Positions 45,205-53,612 of a stretch of DNA of 64,000 bases are shown here, piece after piece. The notes under the pieces are model-generated. The model ran no database searches, was not told the origin of the DNA, and saw only the letters and a list, made by a program, of their open reading frames with translations. The stretch's first letter is position 1, and every line of letters starts with the position of its first letter. This stretch comes from Elioraea sp. (GTDB lineage: Bacteria; Pseudomonadota; Alphaproteobacteria; Acetobacterales; Acetobacteraceae). The DNA lies in assembly GCF_022842375.1 (NCBI RefSeq), contig NZ_JALHPR010000005.1:1-64000 (forward strand), written 5' to 3'. The translations under genes and the position numbers were made by a program.

Positions 45205-46142
45205 GTCAAATGGCCTCCTTGCGGCAGTGCGAGGCGGTAGACCCGCACTGCGTTGTCATGGAACAGGGCGAGGCGGTCGTCGTGCGAGAGATCCGCCGTC
45301 GCCGCCTTGAAGCCGGCATAGATCGTGTCGAAGCTGCCGCAGAGAGCATCGACCGGGAAGTTCGAGGCGAACATGCACCGGGAGGGACCGACGATCTCGA
45401 TCGTCTCGCGGATGATGCCGCGGTTGTCCTCCAGCCGCCACGGGCGGCCGCGCAGGCCGAGGCCCGAGATCTTGACCGCGATCCGCGGCGCTGCGGCGAA
45501 GCGGCGGAGTGCGGCGCGCCAGCCGGCGAGCCCCTCGGCGCTGCGCTCGGCCGGCAGGCCCGTGTGGTTGAGAACGATCGGCACGTCGGGGTACGCCGCG
45601 ATGAGGTCGAGTGCCTCGTCGAGATGCCACCACGGGGCCTGGAGTTCGAAATGCAGCCCATACCGGGCGAGCAGCGCGAAGCCGGCGCGCCAGCGCGGAT
45701 CGCCCATGCCGCCGGCCGCACCACGCTCCACACGGTCGGGCGAGGGGGCGGCGCGGGGCTTGTGGCGGATGCCGCGCACCAGCGGGATCGCCGCCGTGGC
45801 CGCGAGAACCGTCTCGGCATCGTCACGGTCGAGCCAGGCCTGCGCGACATGGGCCGCAGGGCGGCCGGTGCTGTGGGTGAGTGCTGCCATCCAGCGCGCC
45901 TCGCCGAGCGGGTCTGACGGGTCCCACTCCCCCTCCATCGTCACGGTCGCGACGACGCGGTGGCCGGCCGAAACCTCGTCATAGTCCTCGGGAAGGAAGT
46001 TGCGGCCCCGTAACGGGCTGTAGTCGCCGTAGCGGAAGGGGATGGGCGGGTCGTCGCGCAGCCACGGGTGGGGGTTGCGCGCGAGGTCCCAGAAATGGTG
46101 ATGCGCGTCGATGATCGGCAGCGTGTCGTCGCGCATCACCAT
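45201..46142 (-). CDS. Amidohydrolase of the sugar lactonase group (COG3618 type)
   Basis: A 313-residue amidohydrolase with the metal-binding IDAHHHFWDL near the N-terminus, LRDDPPIPFRYGDYSPLRG, VRGIRHKP, PIVLNHTGLP and MFASNFPVDAL. These features place it with L-rhamnono-/L-fucono-lactonases and 2-pyrone-4,6-dicarboxylate-lactonase-like enzymes. Its stop overlaps the start of the dehydratase gene, so lactone opening followed by dehydration is the simplest reading: sugar lactone, aldonic acid, 2-keto-3-deoxy acid. No sugar dehydrogenase sits in the operon; the SAF-domain dehydrogenase and PdxA2 are the only nearby candidates for other oxidative steps. Confidence 0.9.
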   Translation of the reverse strand: MVMRDDTLPIIDAHHHFWDLARNPHPWLRDDPPIPFRYGDYSPLRGRNFLPEDYDEVSAGHRVVATVTMEGEWDPSDPLGEARWMAALTHSTGRPAAHVAQAWLDRDDAETVLAATAAIPLVRGIRHKPRAAPSPDRVERGAAGGMGDPRWRAGFALLARYGLHFELQAPWWHLDEALDLIAAYPDVPIVLNHTGLPAERSAEGLAGWRAALRRFAAAPRIAVKISGLGLRGRPWRLEDNRGIIRETIEIVGPSRCMFASNFPVDALCGSFDTIYAGFKAATADLSHDDRLALFHDNAVRVYRLALPQGGHLT

Positions 46143-46157
46143 CGGAAGCGCGGCCCC

Positions 46158-47138
46158 TCAGCTCCGCACGAGGCCGAGGTCGCGCAGCAGGCCGCCCGCG
46201 GTGTCGGAGGTGCGCGAGGCGAAGGATGCAAACGCCTCCGAGCTCTCCCAGATCGGCACGATGCCGCGGTCGGTCATCGCCTTGCGCACCTCTGGCCGCG
46301 CGTGCGCCTTCTCCAGCGCCTCGACGAGCCGGGCCCGCACGGGAGCCGGGATGTTCCGCGGTGCGAGGAACGCGAACCAGTTCTCGAACGTCCAATCGAT
46401 GCCGAGTTCCTTCAGGGTCGGCGCGTTCGGGTAGGCGGCCATGCGCTCCGAGCCCATGACGGCTGCGACACGCACCTGGTTCGCATCCGCCAGCGCCTTC
46501 GCCTCCACCGGTGAGCCGGTGAACACGCTCACCCCGCCAGCAACGAGGTCCTGGAGCGCCGGCGCGCCACCCTGGCTGGGGATCCAGCGGATGCGGTCCG
46601 CCTCGAGGCCCATCGCCTTCGTCATGCCGGCGGCGGCGAGGTGCCACGCGCCACCCGTGCCGACGCCCGAGCCCGTGTATTGGCCTTTGCGACCTTCCTT
46701 CAGTGCCGCGGCGAAGGCGGCGAAGTCGCGCCAGGGACCATCGGCCTTGACTGTCACGCCGGCGGGGATGAGGGAGATTCGCGAGATCAGGTCGAAGCTG
46801 TTGGCACCGAGATCGGCCTGGCCGAGGAGGCGGAAGTTCACGAACTCCGAGGTGCCGGTACCGATCGTGTGGCCGTCGGCGGCGGCCGTGGCGATCGCGG
46901 AGTGGCCGACCACGCCGTTGCCCCCCGTTCGGTTCACCACGTTCACCGTCTGCCGGATCTCCTGCTCGATGCCCGCAGCGATCATGCGCGTGACGGTATC
47001 GGCGCCACCACCGGCCGCCCAGGGGACGATGACGGTGAGCGGGCGCGTCGGCCACGCTTGCGCGCGGACGATCGATGGCATCGCCAGCGTGGGTGCGGCG
47101 AGGCCGGCGGCAAGAACGTTACGGCGGTTGAGCGTCAT
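46158..47138 (-). CDS. Tripartite tricarboxylate transporter substrate-binding protein (TctC/Bug)
   Basis: A 326-residue periplasmic binding protein with a Tat-like signal (LNRRNVLAAGLAAPTLAMPSIVRA). The mature Venus-flytrap protein starts AWPTRPLTVIVPWAAGGGADTVTRM and has the family VNRTGGNGVVGHSAIA loop that binds a carboxylate through water molecules. It lies 58 bases downstream of tctA and delivers its ligand to TctAB. It is one of two binding proteins in this operon; the other is at 49237-50247 and is only distantly similar. Confidence 0.95.
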   Translation of the reverse strand: MTLNRRNVLAAGLAAPTLAMPSIVRAQAWPTRPLTVIVPWAAGGGADTVTRMIAAGIEQEIRQTVNVVNRTGGNGVVGHSAIATAAADGHTIGTGTSEFVNFRLLGQADLGANSFDLISRISLIPAGVTVKADGPWRDFAAFAAALKEGRKGQYTGSGVGTGGAWHLAAAGMTKAMGLEADRIRWIPSQGGAPALQDLVAGGVSVFTGSPVEAKALADANQVRVAAVMGSERMAAYPNAPTLKELGIDWTFENWFAFLAPRNIPAPVRARLVEALEKAHARPEVRKAMTDRGIVPIWESSEAFASFASRTSDTAGGLLRDLGLVRS

Positions 47139-47196
47139 GGTCTTTCCTCCTGGCGAACGGGCATTGAGCTGCCCCTTGGTTGGCGTGAGGGTCGCA

Positions 47197-48714
47197 TCAT
47201 TCCTGTGCTGGCGGGAGTTGCTCTCGCGCGCGCAGGCTTCGCCGCAGGGCGGCGATGAAGGGGGAGGCGAGCAGCACGAGGGCGAGCGTCGAGATCGTCC
47301 CGACCAGGGGCTTCGACCACAGCACGGTGATCGAGCCGTGCGACATGATCATCGACTGGCGGAACGCATCCTCGGCACGGTCGCCGATCACCATCGCGAG
47401 GATCAGCGGCGCGATCGGATAGTCGAGCTTCTTCATCGCCCAGCCGGCAAGGCCGAACACCACGGCGAGCCAGAGGTCGAACGGCGCGCCCGCGACCGTC
47501 CACGCCCCCACGATGCAGACCGTGACGATCACCGGCCCGATGATGGTGAAGGGGATCGACAGCATCGCGGCGAAGAGCGGCACGGTGGCGAGGACGAGGA
47601 TCACGCCGATGACGTTGCCGAGATACATCGAGGCGATCATGCCCCAGACGAAATCCGCGCGCTCGATGAACAGCATCGGGCCGGGGTTCAGGCCCCAGAT
47701 CATCAAACCGCCCAGCATCACGGCTGCCGTGGCGGAGCCGGGAATGCCGAGCGCGAGCATCGGCAGCATCGCGGCGGTGCCTGCCGCGTGGTCGGCCGTC
47801 TCCGGCGCGATCACGCCCTCTGGCTCGCCCTTGCCGAAATGCGCGCCGCGCTTGGACATGCGCTTGGCGAGCCCGTAGGACATGAACGACGCAGCCGTCG
47901 GCCCGCCAGGGGTGATGCCCATCCAGATGCCGACGGCGCTGCCGCGCAGCATCGTCACCCAGTAGCGCGGCAGGCGGGCGATCGCCGACAGCACGGCGCG
48001 CGGCCGGATGCGCGCATCCGCGCTCTTGAACGAGACGCCTTCCTCGAGCGTCAGCAGCATCTCGCCGATGCCGAACAGGCCGATGACGACCACGAGGAAG
48101 CTGATGCCGCGGATCATGTCGTTGAAGTCGAAGGTCAGCCGCATCGCGCCGGAGACGCTGTCCATTCCCACCGTCGCGAAGGAGAAGCCGAGCGCGATCG
48201 AGACGATTGTCTTCAGCGGCGGGCCGCTGCCGAAGGCGATGAAGGAGCAGAAGGCGAGCAGATAGACGGAGAAGTACTCGGCCGGGCCGAAGCGCAGCGC
48301 GAAGCCCGTGACGAAGCCCGACAGCAGCGTGATGACGACGACGCCGAGCAGCGCGCCGAAGCCGGCCGACATGAAGGCGAAGGTCAGCGCCTCCGTTGCC
48401 CGCCCGTCACGCGCCATCGGATAACCGTCGAACGTTGTCGCGACGGAGGATGGCTCACCAGGGATGTTGAAGAGGATCGAGGTGGTGGAGCCGCCGAACA
48501 GCGCGCCCCAGTAGGTGCTGGTGAGCAGGATGATCGCCGAGACGGGGTCCATCGAGAAGGTGATGGGCAGCAGCAGCGTCACCCCGTTCGGGGCACCGAG
48601 GCCGGGCAGCACGCCGACGAGGATGCCGAGCAGGACGCCGAGCACCATGAGTGTGACGTGATGGACCGTCAGCGCGACGGCGAAGCCATGCATCAGCGCA
48701 TCGAAATTGGCCAT
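47197..48714 (-). CDS. tctA: Tripartite tricarboxylate transporter large permease TctA
   Basis: A 505-residue integral membrane protein with about 11-12 helices. TctA marks: LLGILVGVLPGLGAPNGVTLLLPITFSM near the N-terminus, a second GITPGGPTAASFMSYGLAKR motif (the inverted-repeat copy), and APETADHAAGTAAMLPMLALGIPGSATAAVMLGGL. ATG at 48714 lies 2 bases after tctB. Frame extension upstream of this to 49101 would run over tctB and was rejected. It couples uptake of a carboxylate to an ion gradient. Confidence 0.96.
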   Translation of the reverse strand: MANFDALMHGFAVALTVHHVTLMVLGVLLGILVGVLPGLGAPNGVTLLLPITFSMDPVSAIILLTSTYWGALFGGSTTSILFNIPGEPSSVATTFDGYPMARDGRATEALTFAFMSAGFGALLGVVVITLLSGFVTGFALRFGPAEYFSVYLLAFCSFIAFGSGPPLKTIVSIALGFSFATVGMDSVSGAMRLTFDFNDMIRGISFLVVVIGLFGIGEMLLTLEEGVSFKSADARIRPRAVLSAIARLPRYWVTMLRGSAVGIWMGITPGGPTAASFMSYGLAKRMSKRGAHFGKGEPEGVIAPETADHAAGTAAMLPMLALGIPGSATAAVMLGGLMIWGLNPGPMLFIERADFVWGMIASMYLGNVIGVILVLATVPLFAAMLSIPFTIIGPVIVTVCIVGAWTVAGAPFDLWLAVVFGLAGWAMKKLDYPIAPLILAMVIGDRAEDAFRQSMIMSHGSITVLWSKPLVGTISTLALVLLASPFIAALRRSLRAREQLPPAQE

Positions 48715-48716
48715 GC

Positions 48717-49196
48717 TCAGGCGAGCCCCAGCCAGCGCTCGAGCGGACCCTTCAGCAGCGGCACCGTGAACCAGACCTCGAACAGCATCCAGGAGGCGAG
48801 GGGAACGCCGAGCGCGACGCCGGCCGTTGCCTGCCAGCCATGGCGGCCCATCGCCCGCAGCACAAAGCCGAGATAGAGGGCCGTCGCCACGTAGAGGCCG
48901 AGCACCTGCGCGATGGCGACGTAGCCGACCAGCGGCAGGAAGAAGCCGATCATGCGGCGCCCGCTCTCGCGTGACAGGACGAGCTCCCGCCCCCTCGCAC
49001 CGGATGCGAGGGCCTGCGCGCCGATCACCAGGCTCGCGACGATCAGGATGATGCCGAGGCGGAATGGGAAGTACCCCGCCTGCGGCCCGTCCGACGCCCA
49101 TCCGATCTCGTGCTCAAGCGCGCCGATGACAGCGAGGGAGCCGAGCACGAACACCACCGCGACCGCCGCGAGTTCGAGCTGCATGCGCGAGAGCAT
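48717..49196 (-). CDS. tctB: Tripartite tricarboxylate transporter small permease TctB
   Basis: A 159-residue membrane protein with four helices (about 8-27, 44-63, 83-105 and 118-140). The GPQAGYFPFRLGIILIVASLVI segment between helices 1 and 2 is the TctB signature. It is a poorly conserved but essential partner of TctA. It lies 40 bases after the second binding-protein gene. Confidence 0.93.
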   Translation of the reverse strand: MLSRMQLELAAVAVVFVLGSLAVIGALEHEIGWASDGPQAGYFPFRLGIILIVASLVIGAQALASGARGRELVLSRESGRRMIGFFLPLVGYVAIAQVLGLYVATALYLGFVLRAMGRHGWQATAGVALGVPLASWMLFEVWFTVPLLKGPLERWLGLA

Positions 49197-49236
49197 AACT
49201 CCCCCTCCGTCCCCAGCCCTGTTCCTGGATGTGGCG

Positions 49237-50247
49237 TCAGTTGATCAACCAGCCCTCGGCCTCGAAGATGTCACGCGAGGCGGTGATGTCCTTCCGGATA
49301 TGGTCGGCGAAGGCCTCGCCCGTCAGGAACCGCGTGCTCTGGCTCGTGCGGGTGATGTACTCCTGCCACTCCGGCGTCTCGGTCACCCGGCGCATTACGC
49401 CGACCCAGAAGGCCTGCTGCGCGGCGGTGGTGCCGGGCGGGAGGAACGTCGTGCGCGGCATGTTGAATTCCTCGATGGGAATCCCCTGGCTCGCGCAGGT
49501 CGGGATGTCGTGCCAGCCCTGGGTTGTCGTCACGAGGTTGCCCCTGGCCATCGGCTCGCGCCGGAAGACGCAGACCGGCCGCACCTGGCCGCCGCGCCAG
49601 CCGCCGATGCTCTCCGACGGGTTGTTCGTGTTCGCGTCGATGTGGCCGCCGGCGAGCTGCACGCCCGCCTCGCCGCCGCCGCGGAAAGGAACGTAGGTGA
49701 AGCGGACATTCGCTGCGCGCTGGATCAGGCTGGTCAGCGTCTGGTCGGTGTCCTTTGGCTGGCTGCCGCCCATGCGCAGCGGCGGGTTGGCCGCGCGTGC
49801 CGCGGCGAGGAAGTCGGCTGCCGTCTTGTGGGGGCTGTCGTACTTCACCCACAGCATGAACTCATCGAACGCCAGCGCGCCGATGGGCGTGAAATCATCC
49901 GCCTTGAAGGCGACGCGCGAGACGAGCGGCAGCAGCCAGGTGTTGTTGGTGGCGAACACCACCTTGTGGGCGTCGCCCTGTGCGCTGCGGGCATAGACGA
50001 AGCCCTCGGCGCCGGCGCCAGCGCCCTTGTTCGTCACGATTACCGACACTGGCAGCAGGTTGTGCTTGGTGATGGCCGCCTGCACGGTGCGGGCGAACAC
50101 GTCGGTGCCCCCGCCCGCACCTGATGTGACGACGAATTCGACGTTGCGCGTCGGCCGCCATTCGCCCTGTGCCTGGGCATAGCCAGGGGCAAGGGCGGCG
50201 ATGGCGCCCGCGGCGAGTGCGGCGCGGACGAAGGTATTGCGTTGCAT
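49237..50247 (-). CDS. Second TctC/Bug-type substrate-binding protein
   Basis: A 336-residue periplasmic protein with an Ala-rich Sec signal (RAALAAGAIAALAPGYAQA). The mature protein has the Bug scaffold (NVEFVVTSGAGGGTDVFARTVQAAI, VTNKGAGAGAEGFVYA, VRFTYVPFRGGGEAGVQLAGGHIDA) but shares little with the other TctC in this operon, so it likely binds a different or larger ligand. It comes directly after pdxA2 and before tctB, the usual C-B-A order, and is thus the likely primary partner of TctAB here. Confidence 0.94.
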   Translation of the reverse strand: MQRNTFVRAALAAGAIAALAPGYAQAQGEWRPTRNVEFVVTSGAGGGTDVFARTVQAAITKHNLLPVSVIVTNKGAGAGAEGFVYARSAQGDAHKVVFATNNTWLLPLVSRVAFKADDFTPIGALAFDEFMLWVKYDSPHKTAADFLAAARAANPPLRMGGSQPKDTDQTLTSLIQRAANVRFTYVPFRGGGEAGVQLAGGHIDANTNNPSESIGGWRGGQVRPVCVFRREPMARGNLVTTTQGWHDIPTCASQGIPIEEFNMPRTTFLPPGTTAAQQAFWVGVMRRVTETPEWQEYITRTSQSTRFLTGEAFADHIRKDITASRDIFEAEGWLIN

Positions 50248-50333
50248 GGTCGTTTTCCTCCTCGGCTTCGGATGTCGTACGGCCCTTGTGGTCTGGCCGA
50301 TTGGTCGCGGAACAGGTGGTGGGGAGAGGCAGC

Positions 50334-51398
50334 TCAGGCTGCCTTGCGGGCGCTCCTGATCGCATGGACGGATTGTGGCGCTGCCGGGCGTTCGCGGGGT
50401 GCGGCGGTCGCCATGCGTGCGGCGAGCAGAAGTGCGGCGCGCGTCGCACCCGTGTTCGCCTTACCGGTGCCGGCAATGTCGTGTGCCGTGCCGTGCGCCG
50501 GCGTGCAGATCGGGAACGGGAAGCCGCCGAGCAGCGTCACGCCCTTGTCGAAGCCGATCAGCTTCATCGCGATCTGGCCCTGGTCGTGGTACATTGTCAG
50601 AACGGCATCGAAATCACCGCGCGTGGCGCGCAGGAACACCGTGTCGGCCGGGAAGGGCCCGTCACAGCCGATGCCGCGCGCCTTCGCCGCCTCGACCGCG
50701 GGGGCGATCACGTCGATCTCCTCGCGCCCGAAATTGCCGCCGTCACCGGCATGCGGATTGAGCCCGGCGACGGCGATTCGCGGTGTGGCGATGCCGGCAT
50801 TGCGCAGCGCATCCTCGGTCAGCCCCAGGTTGTCGATGATCTCCTCGGCGGTGATCAGCGCAGCGACGTCCTTCAGCGGGACATGCGAGGTGACGCGCGC
50901 GTTCCACAGGCCTTCGAGGATGTTGAATTCCTTTGCCGTGCCGTCGAAGCCGAGCACGTCGGCGGTGAAGCCGATCTCGTCTTCATAGGGGGGGTGGGCA
51001 AGCCGCATCGCCGCCTTGTTGAACGGCGTGAAGGCCACCGCATCGGCTTCTCCCGCAGCGGCGAGCAGCAGCGCGGTACGGAAATTCTCGAGCGCGAAGC
51101 GGCCGCTCGCGAGGTTCACGGTGCCGACGGGGGCATCGGCCGGGTCGAGATGGCCGACATCGACGAACACGGAACGGTCAGCCGGCAGCGTCGCGTCAGG
51201 CCCGACGACGGGAAGGGTCACGGTTTGACCCGTGGCGGCCTCGCCGCGGGCAAGCACGCGGCGATCGCCGATGACGATGTAGCGTGCTGCACCGGCCACC
51301 TCAGGATCGTTCAGCACCCGCGCCATGAGCTCGGCGCCGACGCCTGAGGCATCGCCCATGGCGAAGGCGATCGTGGCTTGGGCATGGTGAGTGGCCAT
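50334..51398 (-). CDS. PdxA2-type phosphate/diol dehydrogenase
   Basis: A 354-residue NAD-dependent oxidative decarboxylase of the PdxA family. The metal-binding His residues lie in TSHVPL, LNPHAGDGGNFG and MYHDQGQI, and the GDASGVGAE start replaces the GDPAGIGPE of biosynthetic PdxA. This points to the PdxA2 branch, which acts on 4-phospho-D-erythronate/threonate, or the TphB branch, which acts on dihydrodiol carboxylates. The usual PdxA2 partner kinase (DUF1537) is not in the window. It is the first gene of the operon and is divergent from gntR, with a palindromic operator in between. GAGAGGGAA precedes the start. Confidence 0.9.
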   Translation of the reverse strand: MATHHAQATIAFAMGDASGVGAELMARVLNDPEVAGAARYIVIGDRRVLARGEAATGQTVTLPVVGPDATLPADRSVFVDVGHLDPADAPVGTVNLASGRFALENFRTALLLAAAGEADAVAFTPFNKAAMRLAHPPYEDEIGFTADVLGFDGTAKEFNILEGLWNARVTSHVPLKDVAALITAEEIIDNLGLTEDALRNAGIATPRIAVAGLNPHAGDGGNFGREEIDVIAPAVEAAKARGIGCDGPFPADTVFLRATRGDFDAVLTMYHDQGQIAMKLIGFDKGVTLLGGFPFPICTPAHGTAHDIAGTGKANTGATRAALLLAARMATAAPRERPAAPQSVHAIRSARKAA

Positions 51399-51455
51399 GG
51401 CGTTCCCTCTCGTCTGTTACGGTCGACATAGCAGGCGGCATACGGTCACGCAACA

Positions 51456-51476
51456 TGCTGTGCACTGTATACAGCA
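51456..51476. promoter_or_regulatory. Palindromic operator between pdxA2 and gntR
   Basis: TGCTGT (51456-51461), 9 bases, ACAGCA (51471-51476): a perfect 6-base inverted repeat with inner TGTATACA. The same core CTGTGCACTGTAT occurs at 55849-55861 in the other divergent promoter of this locus. Distance is 57 bases to the pdxA2 start and 35 bases to the gntR start. Likely bound by the GntR-family protein encoded alongside. Confidence 0.75.
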
Positions 51477-51505
51477 TTGTTCCGACTCGATGAACGCGCT
51501 ATGTT
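51477..51505 (+). promoter_or_regulatory. Putative gntR promoter
   Basis: TTGTTC (51477-51482), 17-base spacer, TATGTT (51500-51505). The -35 element abuts the operator, so a bound repressor would block it. The -10 element ends only 6 bases before the gntR ATG, which also lacks a ribosome binding site, suggesting a leaderless mRNA. Confidence 0.4.
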
Positions 51506-51511
51506 GTAACG

Positions 51512-52207
51512 ATGGCGACGACACTGATGCTGGATACCAAGATCGACCGTGACCGTGAGGCCGTCGTGCCCATCGCGCGGCGCACGCTGCACGACGAGGT
51601 CGCGAGCCGCGTGCGCGACATGATCATCGAGGGGCGTCTCGAGGCGGGAAAACGCGTGAACGAGGTGGCACTCGGCGCGCAACTCGGCGTTTCCCGGACA
51701 CCGTTGCGCGAGGCCATCAAGACGCTGGCAAGCGAGGGGCTGGTCGAGATCGTGCCCGCCCGCGGCGCCGTCGTGCGCACGCTCACGCTGAGGGATCTCT
51801 CGGAGAGCCTCGCGGTTCTCAAGGCGCTGGAGCAGCTCGCTGGTCGCCAGATCTGCCGCGAAGGCTCACCCGCCGCGCTGGCCGAGCTTGCCGCGCTGCA
51901 TGCGGCGATGATGGAGCGCTACGCGGTACGCGACCGCCTGGCCTATTTCAAGCTGAACCAGGAGATCCATTCCGCGATCGCCAGGCTCTCCGGCAACGCG
52001 ATCCTCGCCACGCTGCACACCCAGATTCAGTCGCGCATGCGCAGGGTGCGCTTCATCGGCCATGAAGGGCCGGAGAAATGGGCAGCGGCGGTGGCCGAGC
52101 ACGAGGAGATGGCGGCAGCACTTGCGAAGCGTGACGCCGAGGCGCTGGCCGAGGTGATCGGCCGGCACCTCGATGCCGCGATCGAGCGGGTGCGGGATAG
52201 TCTCTGA
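51512..52207 (+). CDS. GntR-family regulator, FadR/FCD subgroup
   Basis: A 231-residue regulator. The winged helix lies at ~23-90 (LHDEVASRVRDMIIEGRLEAGKRVNEVALGAQLGVSRTPLREAIKTLASEGLVEIVPARGAVV) and a six-to-seven helix FCD ligand-binding domain at ~95-228 with His residues (FKLNQEIHSAIA, EHEEMAAAL, GRHLDAAI) in the positions that usually hold a metal and a carboxylate ligand. It is divergent from pdxA2 and probably represses the ten-gene operon and the neighbouring TRAP operon until an organic-acid inducer binds. Confidence 0.94.
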   Translation: MATTLMLDTKIDRDREAVVPIARRTLHDEVASRVRDMIIEGRLEAGKRVNEVALGAQLGVSRTPLREAIKTLASEGLVEIVPARGAVVRTLTLRDLSESLAVLKALEQLAGRQICREGSPAALAELAALHAAMMERYAVRDRLAYFKLNQEIHSAIARLSGNAILATLHTQIQSRMRRVRFIGHEGPEKWAAAVAEHEEMAAALAKRDAEALAEVIGRHLDAAIERVRDSL

Positions 52208-52213
52208 TCCTGC

Positions 52214-52309
52214 GCACGAAGGTTGAACTTTCGTGCCCCTCAGACGCCGGGCGGGCCGCGTCCGCGGCCCTTGGCTTCGCGGCATAGGCCGCGGCGCCCG
52301 TTCGGGCGC
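52214..52309. terminator. Cluster of palindromes between convergent gntR and dctM
   Basis: Three strong hairpins fill this convergent gap: GCACGAA/TTCGTGC (52214-52220 and 52230-52236), GGGCCGCG/CGCGGCCC (52253-52260 and 52263-52270) and GCGCCCG/CGGGCGC (52294-52300 and 52303-52309); a GGCC-rich fourth follows to 52334. No T-run is seen. They could end transcription from both sides or be small REP-like units. Confidence 0.5.
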
Positions 52310-52334
52310 TTGGGCCTGCGGGCCTTTAGGCCGC

Positions 52335-53612
52335 TCAGCGCAGCCAGCGCAGCGGCACCGTCACGAGCTCAGGCACCAGGACGAGCGCGAACAGCACCAC
52401 CACCTGCGAGGCCAGGAACGGCAGCACCGCGACCGTCACCCGCCCGAGCGGCACGCGCCCGATCGCCGAGGCGACATTCAGCACCGTGCCGACCGGCGGG
52501 GTGATGAGCCCGATGGCGTTGTTCATGATGAAGATGACGCCGAAATACACAGGGTCGATCCCCGATGAGCGCACGATCGGCATCAGCACCGGTGTCAGGA
52601 TCAGTATCGTCGGGATGAAATCGAGTGCGGTGCCGGCGACGAGCACCAGCACCATCATCGCGAGCAGGAGCGTCGTGCGGTTGCCGGCGAAGGGCGCGAG
52701 CAGCCCGCGCACCTCGTTCGGGATGTCGGCGATTGCGATCAGGAAGGCCGAGACGGAGGCTGCCGCGACCAGCAGCATCACCGCCGCCGTGGTACGCACC
52801 GCCGACAGCAGCACGTGCGGCAGGGCGGCGGGCGAGAGCTCGCGATAGAACACCATGCCGACCACGAGCGCGTAGACGGCAGCGACGACGCCAGCCTCCG
52901 TCGGCGTGAAGATGCCGAACTTGAGGCCGAGCACGATGATCACCGGCAGGCCGAGCGCGAGCAGCCCGTCCTTCAGCGCCTCCGCCGTCTCTGCCCAGGT
53001 CGCGCGTGGCAGCGTCTCGACATTCTCGTTGCGCGCGACGATGAACCAGGTGACGGCAAGGGCAGCTGCCATCATCAGCCCCGGTGCGACGCCCGCGAGG
53101 AACAGCGAGGTGATCGACACGTTGCCCGCGACGCCGAACACGATGAAGCCGATCGACGGCGGGATGACCGGCCCGATGATGCCGCCCGTGGCCATCAGCC
53201 CCGCGGCGCGGCCGGTGTCGTAGCCGGCACGTCGCATCATCGGCATCAGCACCGAGGCGAGCGCGGCCGTGTCGGCCACGGCCGAGCCCGAGAGGCTCGA
53301 GAGCAGCACCGCGGCGATGATCGCGACATAGCCGAGGCCGCCGCGACGATGCCCGACCAGCGCCATGGCGAAGGCGACGAGGCGGCGCGAGAGCCCGCCC
53401 GCGCTCATCGCCTCTCCCGCCAGCAGGAAGAACGGGATCGCCAGCAGCGCGAAGCTGTCGGCGGCGTTGATCATCTGCAGCGCCATCGCCTGCGGGTCGA
53501 TGCCGCCCAGCATCGTCATCATCACGAGCGAGGCTGCCATCAGCGCGAAGGCCACGGGCATGCCGAGGCTCATCGCGCCCAGCAGCGACACGACGAAGAC
53601 GACGAGCGTCAT
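52335..53612 (-). CDS. dctM: TRAP transporter large permease DctM
   Basis: A 425-residue membrane protein with about 11-12 helices. DctM features: LGMPVAFALMAASLV, SFALLAIPFFLLAGEAMSAGGLSRRLVAFA, SSLSGSAVADTAALASVLMPMMRRAGYD, GPVIPPSIGFIVFG, and a second half repeating the hairpin/GLITPPVGTVLNVA pattern. It moves an organic acid with sodium or protons. Its start overlaps the dctQ stop by 4 bases. It is convergent with gntR. Confidence 0.96.
   Translation of the reverse strand: MTLVVFVVSLLGAMSLGMPVAFALMAASLVMMTMLGGIDPQAMALQMINAADSFALLAIPFFLLAGEAMSAGGLSRRLVAFAMALVGHRRGGLGYVAIIAAVLLSSLSGSAVADTAALASVLMPMMRRAGYDTGRAAGLMATGGIIGPVIPPSIGFIVFGVAGNVSITSLFLAGVAPGLMMAAALAVTWFIVARNENVETLPRATWAETAEALKDGLLALGLPVIIVLGLKFGIFTPTEAGVVAAVYALVVGMVFYRELSPAALPHVLLSAVRTTAAVMLLVAAASVSAFLIAIADIPNEVRGLLAPFAGNRTTLLLAMMVLVLVAGTALDFIPTILILTPVLMPIVRSSGIDPVYFGVIFIMNNAIGLITPPVGTVLNVASAIGRVPLGRVTVAVLPFLASQVVVLFALVLVPELVTVPLRWLR

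Noticed and set aside
46441-48876. An 811-codon plus-strand reading frame opposite tctC and tctA
   Set aside because: His/Arg/Glu-rich shadow of membrane-protein codons; TctA and TctC are clear on the other strand.
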